Below are positions 24,285-33,601 of a DNA stretch of 64,000 nt, piece by piece; positions within the stretch are counted from its first letter, which is position 1; the number at the start of each line of letters is the position of its first letter. The stretch spans positions 62,001 through 126,000 of the forward strand of contig NZ_QWGR01000005.1 in assembly GCF_003576475.1 (NCBI RefSeq), given 5' to 3'. Made by a program: the position numbers and the translations under genes. Origin of the DNA: Maribellus luteus (lineage in GTDB: Bacteria > Bacteroidota > Bacteroidia > Bacteroidales > Prolixibacteraceae). A model generated the notes under the pieces. The model had not been told where the DNA came from. It did no database searches and saw only the letters and a list, made by a program, of their open reading frames with translations.

Positions 24285-26432
24285 CTACTCTGTTTTAATA
24301 AGGATGGTTCCACCTCCCGCAAGTTGTTCGTGAGAGATGAAATACCCGCTGATTCTTGAATTTTCAAAAGTAATATCCTGGATTCTATTCCCTGAATTTT
24401 GTTTTTGGATCACCGTGTTTTTTGCCTTTTTTAACGCCAGTTCCACTTTATCGAAAAGCGGGACTGATACGATGTATTCGGCGTCGGCCGGCGAATACGG
24501 ATAAAAGCCCATGGCTGCAAACACGTACCACGACGACATTTCACCCGCATCATCCATTCCGCAAAGCGCCAGTCCATGTTCTCCCATTCCGTAGAAACGG
24601 TTCATTATACTGTCGAGAACAACCTGAGACTTCTCCTGTTTGCCAATAAATGTGTACAAATACGGAAAGCTGTGATCCGGTTGATTGCCGTGGCAATACT
24701 GCCCGAAAAACGAGGATACATTGCGTGCGATGTAATTCCCCTTCCAAGGAATTGAAAACAGGGAATCAAGCTTGTTTTCAAAAGCAGTTTCACTGGAATA
24801 AAGACTTATCAGCCCCCTGGTATCGTGCGGTGCAAAAAAGGAAGACTGCCATGCATTGGCTTCCCGGTACATGTATTCGTAATACGGATATTCAGGATTG
24901 AAATTGTTTACCCAATCCCCGTTATCCAGACGCCCACGCATTAATCCGCTGGAAGGATCGAACAGATTTTTATAATTCCGGCTTCGCTTCATCAGCATTT
25001 CGTAATCCCCGTTTTTTCCCAGTGCTTTGGCAAGAAGTGCAAGAGAGTAGTCATCGTAGGCATATTCGAGGGTTTTGGTTACACCCGCCTTTGCCTTGGT
25101 TTCCACATGCGGATACTCAACTACGGGTGTTGAAATGTATCCTTTCGCAATGTATTCCGAAATATAAGGCCGCGTACCTCCTTCTTTGGTTGCATTGTTA
25201 AGCAATAACTCGTAAGCTTTATCAATATCGTATCCTTTTATTCCGCGCAGATAGGAACCGGCAATAAATGGTGCAGCATGGTCGCCGTGAAAAAAAGTAG
25301 GCATAAACCCGGATTTTTCACCTTTATCAATCAACGACTGAATAACATCGGCCGTAACATCGGGCGCCAACATACCCAGTAAAACCAGTTTATTGCGGTA
25401 GGTATCCCAGAGTGATGGATTTGTGTAATAACGGAAACCTTTGTTTACCACGTTTCCGGCGGCATCGGTAAAATCACCATTTACATCGCTGCGAAGGGCG
25501 GGCCACAAAAACGAGCGGTAGAGCGAAGAGTAGAACAGTTCCTTTTCGCGCTCGCTGCCACCTGTTACTTTTATTTTTGAAAGCAGATCTTCCCAGATTT
25601 GGGAGGCCTCTTTTTTTACCTGGCTAAAACTTTTACCCGAAAGTTCGGCCTCCAGGTTTTGCCGGGCATTTTCGGCACTGACAAACGAAAGTGCCAGTTT
25701 AATTTCTACCGGCTTTTCTGATTCGCTGTTATCAAAAGAAACAACGGCGACTTTTCGAGATCCGTCGCCGGTTGTTTCAAGGTTTACTATGGTCCGGTTG
25801 GTTTCGGCATAGAAAAATATCTTATCCCCTGTTTTCTGAAAACCTTTAAAAACATGGTCACCCTCTTGTTCAATGTGCCAGTCCTGCACCCGCTCGTTCG
25901 ACCGGGCAAGGTTCACAACCAGTTTTTGCGGTTTGTCTTTGGGGTAATGGTACGAATGAAAACCACAACGAAGTGTTGTAGTCAGTTCAGCATTAATTCC
26001 GTAGCGCTCCAGGTACACCTGGTAGTAACCCGGTTCGGCTGACTCATTTTTATGACTAAAAGCAGAAGCGAAATCATCGCTGGTGAAATTTTCGGTCACC
26101 GGTAGAAGCGGAATGTGACACAAATTCCAGTGTCCTTTATTGGTGTGTGTAAAAGCGTAAATTACCGTATCCTCGTATTCATAGCCGGCACCGCTGTGCC
26201 ACTCGGTAAGCGGACTCAATTGTACCATTGCGTTGGGCAACGAAGCTCCCGGGTAAGTAAGCCCGGCCCACACCCGCCAGTCATTGGGCGGATTGTAACC
26301 ACAATCGATGCTGTCTTGCAGTGGCGCTGTTCCCAGAAAAGGATTTACATATGGGGTAAATTTCCTGTTCGAATGCGTACAAGCTGACAAAACAGAAAAA
26401 AGTACAATCAGTATACAAGCGGCTTTCCTCAT
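24285..26432 (-). CDS. GH92 alpha-mannosidase, lipoprotein
   Basis: This 715-residue protein starts at the ATG on 26432 with a lipoprotein signal (LIVLFSVLSACTHS, lipidated Cys18). It has the GH92 two-domain layout: an N-terminal beta-sandwich (VNPFLGTAPLQ, LSPLTEWHSGAGYEY) and a C-terminal (alpha/alpha)6 barrel (LWDTYRNKLVLLGML, GFMPTFFHGDHAAPFI, HGNQPDHSFPYLY, GMDDAGEMSSWYVFAAMGFYP). GH92 exo-mannosidases are Ca2+-dependent inverting enzymes for alpha-1,2-, alpha-1,3-, alpha-1,4- or alpha-1,6-mannosides. The conserved acidic loop reads MDDAGEM rather than the usual (N/D)(E/D)D(C/N)GQM. It is therefore a divergent member and may have unusual linkage specificity. It sits between SusD and GH125 in module 1 and is probably co-transcribed with both. 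Confidence 0.93.
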   Translation of the reverse strand: MRKAACILIVLFSVLSACTHSNRKFTPYVNPFLGTAPLQDSIDCGYNPPNDWRVWAGLTYPGASLPNAMVQLSPLTEWHSGAGYEYEDTVIYAFTHTNKGHWNLCHIPLLPVTENFTSDDFASAFSHKNESAEPGYYQVYLERYGINAELTTTLRCGFHSYHYPKDKPQKLVVNLARSNERVQDWHIEQEGDHVFKGFQKTGDKIFFYAETNRTIVNLETTGDGSRKVAVVSFDNSESEKPVEIKLALSFVSAENARQNLEAELSGKSFSQVKKEASQIWEDLLSKIKVTGGSEREKELFYSSLYRSFLWPALRSDVNGDFTDAAGNVVNKGFRYYTNPSLWDTYRNKLVLLGMLAPDVTADVIQSLIDKGEKSGFMPTFFHGDHAAPFIAGSYLRGIKGYDIDKAYELLLNNATKEGGTRPYISEYIAKGYISTPVVEYPHVETKAKAGVTKTLEYAYDDYSLALLAKALGKNGDYEMLMKRSRNYKNLFDPSSGLMRGRLDNGDWVNNFNPEYPYYEYMYREANAWQSSFFAPHDTRGLISLYSSETAFENKLDSLFSIPWKGNYIARNVSSFFGQYCHGNQPDHSFPYLYTFIGKQEKSQVVLDSIMNRFYGMGEHGLALCGMDDAGEMSSWYVFAAMGFYPYSPADAEYIVSVPLFDKVELALKKAKNTVIQKQNSGNRIQDITFENSRISGYFISHEQLAGGGTILIKTE

Positions 26433-26497
26433 TTCATAAAAAAGACTGTCCAAAAATTAATTTATGCTGTGCTCAGCAAGTTAAGCAATATATAGTT

Positions 26498-26529
26498 AAC
26501 AGCCGGCAGAAAAACTCCCGCCGGCTGTT
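26498..26529 (-). terminator. Strong intercistronic hairpin between SusD and GH92
   Basis: AACAGCCGGC (26498-26507) and GCCGGCTGTT (26520-26529) form a perfect 10-bp GC-rich stem with a 12-base loop. It lies 38 bases behind the SusD stop and about 65 bases before the GH92 start. No long T-run follows in the - direction, so it is probably a partial terminator or RNA-end stabiliser that keeps susCD transcripts more abundant than the enzyme genes. Confidence 0.6.
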
Positions 26530-26567
26530 GAAAAAGTACTTTATATCAGCACGTTCTGATGCTGTTT

Positions 26568-28133
26568 TTATTTACTGGCGTAACCTTCGTTCTGAACCAG
26601 GTTCGGGTTACGTTGCAATTCGCTCAATGAAATAGGGAAAGCCAGGTCGGTTTGTTTGATTGTGGCTCCCGTTGCGTTTTGGGCACCAATCAGGTCAACA
26701 TAAGTAACCTTGCCTTTCTCTGTTTCAGAGATAACCGGGAATTTCATTGTTCTTACGCAGTCGTCCCACAATTTAAACTCCAGCGGGAATTCGCGGATTC
26801 TTTCTGTCCAGCAAGCTTCAATAAAATCTTCTTTTGACAAAGCCAGCAAACCCGCTTTGATCTCCGCTTCTGTTTCTCCCTCAGTAGCAGCACGCACCTG
26901 AACTTTAGCCAGATATGTAGCTGCTTCATCGGTTACTCCTTCTGTTTGAGCAATTGATTCAGCATAATCCAGGTAAGCTTCTGCCAGACGGTAAAAATTC
27001 CAGTCTTTTGTACTAATACCGGTAGACAACAAAGCTCCTTCATCAAAATAATACCAGCAACCTGCCTGTCCTTCCGGAGCTGTCCAGGTTTTGCCGTTGT
27101 TCGGATTGGTATAAGTCCAATGGAAAAACTGGTTGGGTTGAATACGAAGATCGTTTCCTTCATACACATTCAAAAACTGATCGGTTGGACCGTACACTCT
27201 TTCAAAAATAGAATAGGTGCCAAATACCGCCGTTGCAGAAGAAGAGAACGCATACGTTGGCCACCAGCTGCCATTGGAAATGCCTGCATCGTATTCCTGC
27301 GCATAGATAACCTCATTAAGATCGTCGGTTGAACGCAGTTGATTGAAAGCACTGTTACCTTCCAAATCGGTATTCGCCGTAAGTGCGTGAGGCGACTCAA
27401 CAACAATTTTTGCATAGATTTTTGCATTGGCATAATCTCCCTGGTAGAAGTAAACATCAGCCAGCGCCATGGCAGCAACGTATTTTGAAATACGGTGTCC
27501 GTTGTTGGCAAAGGTTACTTCGGGCAAAGTGTCCACTGCATCCTTTAAATCTTCCTCAATTTGCGCGAAAACAGCCGAAGCAGCCGTTCTTTCCGGATAA
27601 AGATTTTCCAGGGTTGAAGGCTCGAGCAACAAAGGCACATCACCAAATGTTTTTACCAGGTAAAAATAGTTGAAGGCCCTGAAGAATTTGGCTTCAGCCG
27701 ATAGTTTGCTTGCATTGTTGGGATCCATCTGAATGTTGGGAATGCTTACAATTGCATTGTTGGCAACATTAATGGCAGCGTAACAGTTATCCCAGATATC
27801 ATCCGATGTGTTGGAAATTTCATTGGTATGCTCCTGGCGGGTTAACAAGCGCGAATACTTGCAAACTACTTCCTGACCTTCGTAACTATTGCTAAAATAG
27901 CCTGTCAACATTCCAGGAATTGAAGCCTTCGGCCCAATGTACGCACTTGCTGCTTGTGAAATACGCCTTGTGGCTCCGATGCGGTATAAATAGTTCACAT
28001 TTTCCAAAGCCTGCGTTTCCGTTTTATAAAAATTGTCACCGGTTATGGATGATTTTGGATTTTCATCCAAAAAGTCGGTACACGATGTCAGGTAAACAAG
28101 GCTCAGTGATAAGAATACTATTATTTTTCTCAT
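26568..28133 (-). CDS. SusD/RagB-family glycan-binding lipoprotein (module 1)
   Basis: This 521-residue protein has a lipoprotein signal (MRKIIVFLSLSLVYLTSC, lipidated Cys18) and the classic SusD start CTDFLDENPKSSITGDNFYKT. TPR-like helices follow (AKFFRAFNYFYLVKTFGDVPL, MALADVYFYQGDYANAKIYAK). The conserved RagB end is WTERIREFPLEFKLWDDCVR and FPISLSELQRNPNL. It forms the lid over the SusC barrel at the cell surface and binds the glycan to be imported. An in-frame ATG at 28157 overlaps the SusC stop (TAATG), but the ATG at 28133 gives the proper lipoprotein signal. It pairs with the STN-bearing SusC directly upstream. Confidence 0.93.
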   Translation of the reverse strand: MRKIIVFLSLSLVYLTSCTDFLDENPKSSITGDNFYKTETQALENVNYLYRIGATRRISQAASAYIGPKASIPGMLTGYFSNSYEGQEVVCKYSRLLTRQEHTNEISNTSDDIWDNCYAAINVANNAIVSIPNIQMDPNNASKLSAEAKFFRAFNYFYLVKTFGDVPLLLEPSTLENLYPERTAASAVFAQIEEDLKDAVDTLPEVTFANNGHRISKYVAAMALADVYFYQGDYANAKIYAKIVVESPHALTANTDLEGNSAFNQLRSTDDLNEVIYAQEYDAGISNGSWWPTYAFSSSATAVFGTYSIFERVYGPTDQFLNVYEGNDLRIQPNQFFHWTYTNPNNGKTWTAPEGQAGCWYYFDEGALLSTGISTKDWNFYRLAEAYLDYAESIAQTEGVTDEAATYLAKVQVRAATEGETEAEIKAGLLALSKEDFIEACWTERIREFPLEFKLWDDCVRTMKFPVISETEKGKVTYVDLIGAQNATGATIKQTDLAFPISLSELQRNPNLVQNEGYASK

Positions 28134-28156
28134 AGTAGTTATCGTTTTAAAATTCA

Positions 28157-31100
28157 TTAAAATGTTACGTTTAATCCAAATGTCCATGTTCGGGCTCTCG
28201 GATAAGAAAAGAAGGTCATGTTCTGTCCAAATTTAGCACTGGAGTTATCGCCCTGCGAGGTTGCTTCTGGATCATACCCGTTGAAATCTTTCGAAGTAAG
28301 CAGGAAAGCATTGTTTACACTGGTGTATAAACGCAATGCTGAAATTCCCAGAGACTGGCATTTGGCATTGGAGAACGTGTAACCCAACTGAATAAGGTTG
28401 GCTCTCAGGTAAGAACCATCGGCAATCCAGCCCGAATCTACGGTTGTATTTTGGCCTGCATGACCTGAGTTACTCAAATAAATAGCCTGCTGCATGGTAT
28501 ATGGATTGGTTCCATCGTAAGCATCGTACAAAATCTCTGACAGCCCGTTGGTAATTCCAAAACGGTCGTAAGTTGAATGGTAGAACTGCTGCATGGTTTC
28601 AACGCCCCATACAAACTGTAAATCAACGGTTAAATCGAAATTCCGATAGTTAAAGGTGTTGATCAAACTACCTGTCCAGTCCGGCATTCCTTTACCAATG
28701 ATTTCTTTTTCGGTCGAACGTTTGGCACGGCCAATATCGCTTTTTTTGCAATCACCGGCTTCGTAATCTTCGATGGTGTAAACGCCCAATCTTTTGTATC
28801 CGTAGAAACTACTCAGGTTTTCACCCACACGTAAAATACTTTCCGAACCACCTACCCAGTAATTCATTTCAATATCTTCGTCGTTGTCTCCCAAATGAAG
28901 AATCTTGTTTTTATTGTAGTTCAGGTTCAAATTAATATCCCACGAAAAATCGCTGGTTCTTACCGGGGTTGCATTCACCATCATATCGAGCCCCTGGTTT
29001 TGAACCGAGCCAATGTTTTTGAAGATAGAACTAAAGCCTGAAGAGGTTGGTAGCGGCGTTTCGAGCAAGAGGTCGGTTGTTTTCTTGTGGTAATAAGAAA
29101 TATCAAAATTCACACCGTTGTCAAACAAACCTAAATTAAAACCAAAGTCGAATTGAGCTGTTTTTTCCCACTTCAGATCAGGGTTGGCAATTGAGTTGAT
29201 GTACGAATATGGTGATCTGGAACCATCAAGCAACAATGTTCCCGAGCCAACTGACGCCAATGACTTATAAGTAGAGATTTCAGAGTTACCGGTTAACCCG
29301 TAACTTGTATGAAATTTCAGCATGCTGATTGTAGCATTGTCTTTCAGGAAATCTTCCTGCGATGCGTTCCAGGCCAAACCTGCCGATGGGAAAAATGCGT
29401 ATTTGTTATTTTCTCCAAATTTCGATGAGCCATCGTAACGACCGGTCATTGTTACTGAATACTTATCGTTGTAAGTATAGGCCAAACGCAGGAAGTAAGA
29501 GTTCATAGCCCAGCGGTCGTGGCTGGATGATGGCGCAGACGGATTTGTTCCGGCTCCCATGTTATTCCATTCAAAAAAGTCGTCGCTAAATCCTTCGGTG
29601 TACGAACTGTCGTAATTGGAAGTACGTTCCTGCCACGAAAGACCTGCCATGGCATTTAACCGATGCGATTCAAATACTTTCTGGTATGTCAGGTAAGTTT
29701 CTTCCTGCCAGTAAAAGGTATTGGTATGATTGATATAGGCCCATCCGTTTGGCATCGAAATATTATTCAATGCAATGGAAGAGTACCCTTTGTTGGTTCT
29801 GTTGTGATTGTCGATCCCCAATTGGGTTTTCAGATCCAAACCATCAGCCAAATGGAAAGTAAGAGCCGCATTCCCGAAGATCTGCGTATTGTACCTCATT
29901 CTTTTCTGCAAATCCAGAATCATGGCCGGGTTAGACATCCCTTCAAAACCAAATGTATCGGACATCGACGAGCTGGAAGAAGTAGTGTAGTTTCCGGCAG
30001 CATCTCTTACTGGTAGCCAGGGCAGCATCTCAATCATGGTACGACGGGCTTCCTGTCCGCCACCTGTTTCAGGAGTATAACGGCCCCAAGAGTGATTCAC
30101 CATCAGGTTAATGGCTGTAGACATCCATTCTTTAGGATCGGCATCAAAAGACAGTTTTGCATTCACACGTTTGCTGTATGTGTTGTTTACCACTCCCTGA
30201 TGATCCGTAAAGTTCAGGAAGGCACCTGTTGAAGAGTTTTTGCCTGCTTGCTGCACATTCAACTGGTGGTTGTGCGAAATTGCAGTTCTGGTGGCTTCTC
30301 TCTGCCAGTCAGTATCGTACAAAGGATTTCCGTTCTCGTCAAAATAATTCCGGTCGGTGAACCAATCGGCGCGGTTAAGCGACCAATCTTTTCCCATGTA
30401 TTCATTTTCGTTGGCCAGCCCGATCATAAAAGCGTCGGTCCATTCCTGGGCATTCAATACATCCATAAAACGGGCAACGGTGCTTAAGCTGGTCGATCCC
30501 TGGTAACTTACCCGGGCACCTTCGCCATCTTTTTTCCCGCGTTTGGTAGTAACCAAAATTACACCGTTGGCACCGCGGGCACCGTAAATAGCAGCAGCTG
30601 AAGCGTCTTTCAATACTTCAATTCGCTCAATATCGTTCGGGTTCATCAGTCCGAAGTTTTCCATCACCACACCGTCAACCACGTAAAGCGGATCGGATGA
30701 AGAAGTAATGGTAGATAATCCCCTGATTACTACACGGCTCTGATAAGCGCCGGGTTGCGATGAATTGGAATAGATGTTAACACCCGAAACTTTTCCTCTT
30801 AGGTTTTCAAGGGCGCTAAAGCTCTGCGCTTTTACCAACTCTTCGCCTTTGGCCTGGGCGATTGACCCCGTAACATCGTGTTTACGCATGGTTCCGTAAC
30901 CGATGGCCACTACCTCGTCAATCCCGATGGTTTCTTCCACCATCTGCACATTGATCGATGTTTTTCCGGCTACCGGCACTTCCTGGGTGCGCATACCAAT
31001 AAACGAAAACTGCAAAACAGCATCAGCGGCAATATCTCCTTTAATCGAGTATTCTCCGTCGAAATTGGTCACTGTTCCCTGTGTGGTCCCTTTTATTATT

Positions 31101-31558
31101 ACAGTAACTCCGGGCAGAGGCAAACCACCTGCATCGGAAACGATTCCTTTTACTTCGCGGGTTTGCGGAGTAGCGGGTAAACTTACTTCTTCGCCGGTTT
31201 TATTGTACAATGCCACCTGGCGGCCAACAATTTTATAGACAACCTCAGTTCCGTTAAAAATATTATCCAGCACATCGATGATGTTTGAATTCGCAAGATT
31301 TACGGATACTTCCCTCCTTGTATCAATGTCTTCTGAATAAAAAAAGCGAAACTCACTCTGCGCTTCTATCTCTTTTAAAACCGTACTTACGGTAACATCT
31401 CTCAGTTCGAGCGATAGTTTAGTTGATTGCGAGTAGCTCTCCGAAGCCACTGTGGTAAAAACGGTTAAGCACAAAATAAAAAGACTTAACTTCATAATTC
31501 TTAAAATTTTAACAAAGAAATCACCCAAAGGGATCTTTCTCAATCTCTTTTTTTTCAT
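28157..31558 (-). CDS. SusC-family TonB-dependent transporter with STN signalling domain (module 1)
   Basis: This 1133-residue outer-membrane protein has a long charged leader and signal (MKKKRLRKIPLGDF ... MKLSLFILCLTVFTTVA). An STN domain spans about 48-118 (LSLELRDVTVSTVLKEIE). A carboxypeptidase-regulatory domain follows (about 136-215, GIVSDAGGLPLPGVTVIIKG), then the plug with the SusC boxes (VVAIGYGTMRKHDVTGSI, YVVDGVVMENFGLMNPNDIERIEVLKDASAAAIYGARGANG in part) and a beta-barrel ending FGLNVTF. It imports oligosaccharides with SusD. The STN domain lets ligand occupancy be relayed to the FecR-type anti-sigma encoded 153 bases upstream, releasing the divergent ECF sigma factor. The second SusC in the window lacks STN. 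The long leader before the hydrophobic core is common in this family, so the first ATG is kept. Confidence 0.95.
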   Translation of the reverse strand: MKKKRLRKIPLGDFFVKILRIMKLSLFILCLTVFTTVASESYSQSTKLSLELRDVTVSTVLKEIEAQSEFRFFYSEDIDTRREVSVNLANSNIIDVLDNIFNGTEVVYKIVGRQVALYNKTGEEVSLPATPQTREVKGIVSDAGGLPLPGVTVIIKGTTQGTVTNFDGEYSIKGDIAADAVLQFSFIGMRTQEVPVAGKTSINVQMVEETIGIDEVVAIGYGTMRKHDVTGSIAQAKGEELVKAQSFSALENLRGKVSGVNIYSNSSQPGAYQSRVVIRGLSTITSSSDPLYVVDGVVMENFGLMNPNDIERIEVLKDASAAAIYGARGANGVILVTTKRGKKDGEGARVSYQGSTSLSTVARFMDVLNAQEWTDAFMIGLANENEYMGKDWSLNRADWFTDRNYFDENGNPLYDTDWQREATRTAISHNHQLNVQQAGKNSSTGAFLNFTDHQGVVNNTYSKRVNAKLSFDADPKEWMSTAINLMVNHSWGRYTPETGGGQEARRTMIEMLPWLPVRDAAGNYTTSSSSSMSDTFGFEGMSNPAMILDLQKRMRYNTQIFGNAALTFHLADGLDLKTQLGIDNHNRTNKGYSSIALNNISMPNGWAYINHTNTFYWQEETYLTYQKVFESHRLNAMAGLSWQERTSNYDSSYTEGFSDDFFEWNNMGAGTNPSAPSSSHDRWAMNSYFLRLAYTYNDKYSVTMTGRYDGSSKFGENNKYAFFPSAGLAWNASQEDFLKDNATISMLKFHTSYGLTGNSEISTYKSLASVGSGTLLLDGSRSPYSYINSIANPDLKWEKTAQFDFGFNLGLFDNGVNFDISYYHKKTTDLLLETPLPTSSGFSSIFKNIGSVQNQGLDMMVNATPVRTSDFSWDINLNLNYNKNKILHLGDNDEDIEMNYWVGGSESILRVGENLSSFYGYKRLGVYTIEDYEAGDCKKSDIGRAKRSTEKEIIGKGMPDWTGSLINTFNYRNFDLTVDLQFVWGVETMQQFYHSTYDRFGITNGLSEILYDAYDGTNPYTMQQAIYLSNSGHAGQNTTVDSGWIADGSYLRANLIQLGYTFSNAKCQSLGISALRLYTSVNNAFLLTSKDFNGYDPEATSQGDNSSAKFGQNMTFFSYPRARTWTFGLNVTF

Positions 31559-31604
31559 AATTTTGAATTGATGTGATTAATAATTTGAATAAATTATTGG
31601 TCTC

Positions 31605-31637
31605 GGAAGTGGGGAGGTTCGCGGCTTCCTCACTTCC
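31605..31637. promoter_or_regulatory. Hairpin in the leader of the module 1 SusC gene
   Basis: Arms 31605-31617 and 31625-31637 (GGAAGTG / CACTTCC at the base) close a 7-base loop (TTCGCGG). Read on the + strand it is a 13-bp stem with two G-T pairs followed by a T-rich stretch; on the - strand the stem has two mismatches. It lies between the FecR stop and the SusC start, 47 bases before the latter. It may uncouple or process the fecR-susC transcript. Confidence 0.5.
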
Positions 31638-31711
31638 AATTTTTACAAATACAATACAATCGATAGAACATCGATCACGATAGTTTTACGTCATAGGCAC
31701 CTCTTTTAGTT

Positions 31712-32683
31712 TTATGGTTCGTTATTTTTTATTACCAGTTTTCGTTCGTTTTTATTGTATTCAAATTTGAGCGGAAGCGTAATTTCCAGCAAATCCATTA
31801 CTTCACTCACCGATTCGTATTCGATGGTTGCGTTGAGCCGTTTTTGCGCCAGCAATTCATCCTGAATATCAATGGAAATATTGTACCAGCGTTCCAGACG
31901 TTGTATCACATCTCCCAGCGGCTCATTTTTAAAGATCAATTTGTTGTTGATCCACGAGGTAAACAAGTTTGTTTCCACTGTATTTACAGCAATGCTGTGA
32001 CTGATGGTATCGATGCGGGCCTGTTCGCCGGGATTTAAAAATTTCTGTTCACCGGTTTTGCTTGTTACGGCCACTTTTCCCCTTTCAAGTGTAACCTCGG
32101 GCAATGCATTATTGTAAGCCATTACATTAAAGGCGGTTCCATACACATCTACGGTTAATGACGAAGTTTCCACTTCAAACGGCCTCTTGCCTTGGGCCAC
32201 ATCAAAATAAGCTTCCCCGTCTAATTTCACCAAACGTTTGTCGCCGGAAAAACTTTTAGGAAAACTTAACGATGACCCAGCGTTCAGGTAAACTACCGAT
32301 CCATCCGAAAGAGTAAAATTTGTTTTCGAAGCCAGGGGTGTTGAAATAGTTTGGGTTCCCTCCATTAATGGTTCTTTCCTGATATTCAGAAAAAAAGCAA
32401 TGGTTAACGGAATAAAAAGTACAGCCGCAATCCGGGTCAGATAGGTAATCAACCTGTTACTTTGCTTCCCTCCCGGTTCGCGGTTATTTATTTCGAAGTG
32501 AATTTTGTGCAAGGTCGGAGATAAGTCGGGCGCTTCCAGCTCAAGTGGCATTTCTTTCCAGTGTTCCTGCATACTTTGCCCCAATTCCGTCTGCTTTTCC
32601 GCCTTCAGAAACATGTTTATGAAAGCCAGAAACTCGCTCTCGGAACACTTGTTCTCCAAATAATTTTTAAAAAATCCTTTCAT
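31712..32683 (-). CDS. FecR-family anti-sigma factor
   Basis: This 323-residue single-pass membrane protein has a cytoplasmic helical N-domain (1-75) that binds the sigma factor. The transmembrane helix is at about 83-100 (TRIAAVLFIPLTIAFFLN). The periplasmic FecR domain is at about 112-210 (FTLSDGSVVYLNAGSSLSFPKSF, LDGEAYFDVAQGKRPFEV, VYGTAFNVMAY). The C-terminal DUF4974 domain is at about 250-320 (LIFKNEPLGDVIQRLERWYNISI). In Bacteroidota such proteins hold the ECF sigma factor until the STN domain of the cognate SusC signals glycan binding. The sigma gene is divergent here (32855, + strand) rather than upstream in the same operon, so fecR expression can be set separately, together with susC. 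Confidence 0.93.
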   Translation of the reverse strand: MKGFFKNYLENKCSESEFLAFINMFLKAEKQTELGQSMQEHWKEMPLELEAPDLSPTLHKIHFEINNREPGGKQSNRLITYLTRIAAVLFIPLTIAFFLNIRKEPLMEGTQTISTPLASKTNFTLSDGSVVYLNAGSSLSFPKSFSGDKRLVKLDGEAYFDVAQGKRPFEVETSSLTVDVYGTAFNVMAYNNALPEVTLERGKVAVTSKTGEQKFLNPGEQARIDTISHSIAVNTVETNLFTSWINNKLIFKNEPLGDVIQRLERWYNISIDIQDELLAQKRLNATIEYESVSEVMDLLEITLPLKFEYNKNERKLVIKNNEP

Positions 32684-32854
32684 TAGCCTTATTGTCGTTA
32701 CTATAAACGTTCATGCGAGTAAAAACCCCTGCTCTGTTTTAAATTTTTTTTAAAAACTCGTTTTTCTATCTTTAGCCTTCTTGCAAAGCAAGGCATTCAT
32801 CATTAAAGGAAATAAAACATTTTTATACTTTTACATCTCTCTACAAACAATAGA
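32684..32854. promoter_or_regulatory. Divergent sigma/anti-sigma promoter region
   Basis: These 171 bases separate the FecR gene (-) and the ECF sigma gene (+). TATCTTTA at 32767-32774 is one base away from the TAnnTTTG -7 consensus and sits 80 bases before the sigma start. No good -33 element is seen. A T-rich and A-rich tract (32741-32760) lies between. The - strand promoter for fecR-susC is expected here but cannot be pinned down; it may be recognised by the ECF factor itself. Confidence 0.4.
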
Positions 32855-33427
32855 ATGGATCAAGCTAAACTGGTAAAACGCTTAATTTCCGGCGATAAGA
32901 TAGTGGTAAACGAACTGTATGAAAAATACAGTGCCAAGCTTTACCATTTTGCTTTTGGTTATTTAAAATCGGAACCCGATGCTTTAGACATTGTACAGGA
33001 AGTATTTGTCAACCTCTGGGAAAACCGAAAAAAGCTCAACAAAGATTCTAATTTAAATGCTTATTTGTTCACCATTGCCAAAAACACCATTATTTCGGTC
33101 TTCCGGAAAAAGCTCTCCGAGAAACAATACCTGGAAGATTTAAAGAACAAAGTAGTGGTAAATGCGATAGACACCGAATCGAGGGTGAACTATGATCTTT
33201 TAACCGAAAAAATAACTCACCTGGTTGACCAGTTGCCGCCGCAAAGAAAGAAAGTGTATGTTTTAAGCAAAGAAAAAGGCTTTTCGAACCAGGCAGTTGC
33301 CGACGAATTGGGGATTTCTGTTAAAACGGTGGAAGACCACATTACCAAAGCCCGCAAATTTTTAAAAGACAACTTGAGCGAGTACGGCTTGTTTGCCCTG
33401 CTTTTTATCGAACTTTTTGTTTCCTGA
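32855..33427 (+). CDS. ECF-type RNA polymerase sigma factor (SusC/FecR-linked)
   Basis: This 190-residue cytoplasmic sigma-70 family factor has region 2 (about 22-90: YEKYSAKLYHFAFGYL, DALDIVQEVFVNLW) and region 4 (about 125-175: LPPQRKKVYVLSKEKGFSNQAVADELGISVKTVEDHITKA in part). A hydrophobic C-terminal tail (YGLFALLFIELFVS) is seen in many Bacteroidota ECF factors of the SusC-linked group. It should activate the susC-susD-GH92-GH125 genes when released by FecR. It is transcribed away from fecR and runs convergent to the GH2 gene, with a terminator between. Confidence 0.94.
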   Translation: MDQAKLVKRLISGDKIVVNELYEKYSAKLYHFAFGYLKSEPDALDIVQEVFVNLWENRKKLNKDSNLNAYLFTIAKNTIISVFRKKLSEKQYLEDLKNKVVVNAIDTESRVNYDLLTEKITHLVDQLPPQRKKVYVLSKEKGFSNQAVADELGISVKTVEDHITKARKFLKDNLSEYGLFALLFIELFVS

Positions 33428-33492
33428 GTTATCCTGAATATTACATCAAAACGATAAGGGAAAAATGTTAGGTTCTGGGAATGTTGAACATT

Positions 33493-33556
33493 CGCATTTA
33501 CTGCCTGTGTAAATGCGGTTGACTAAACAAAAAAAATCCCCCGATTTCTCAGGGGA
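33493..33556. terminator. Two hairpins between convergent sigma factor and GH2 genes
   Basis: CGCATTTAC (33493-33501) and GTAAATGCG (33509-33517) form a perfect 9-bp hairpin without a T-run. Next to it TCCCC (33537-33541) and GGGGA (33552-33556) form a short stem that on the - strand is followed by eight T, giving the terminator for the GH2 gene (stop at 33602). The first hairpin probably ends the sigma transcript. Confidence 0.65.
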
Positions 33557-33601
33557 ATCTTTCTATTGCCGGATACCAATCCGATTATCTTTTAACCTGT
33601 A

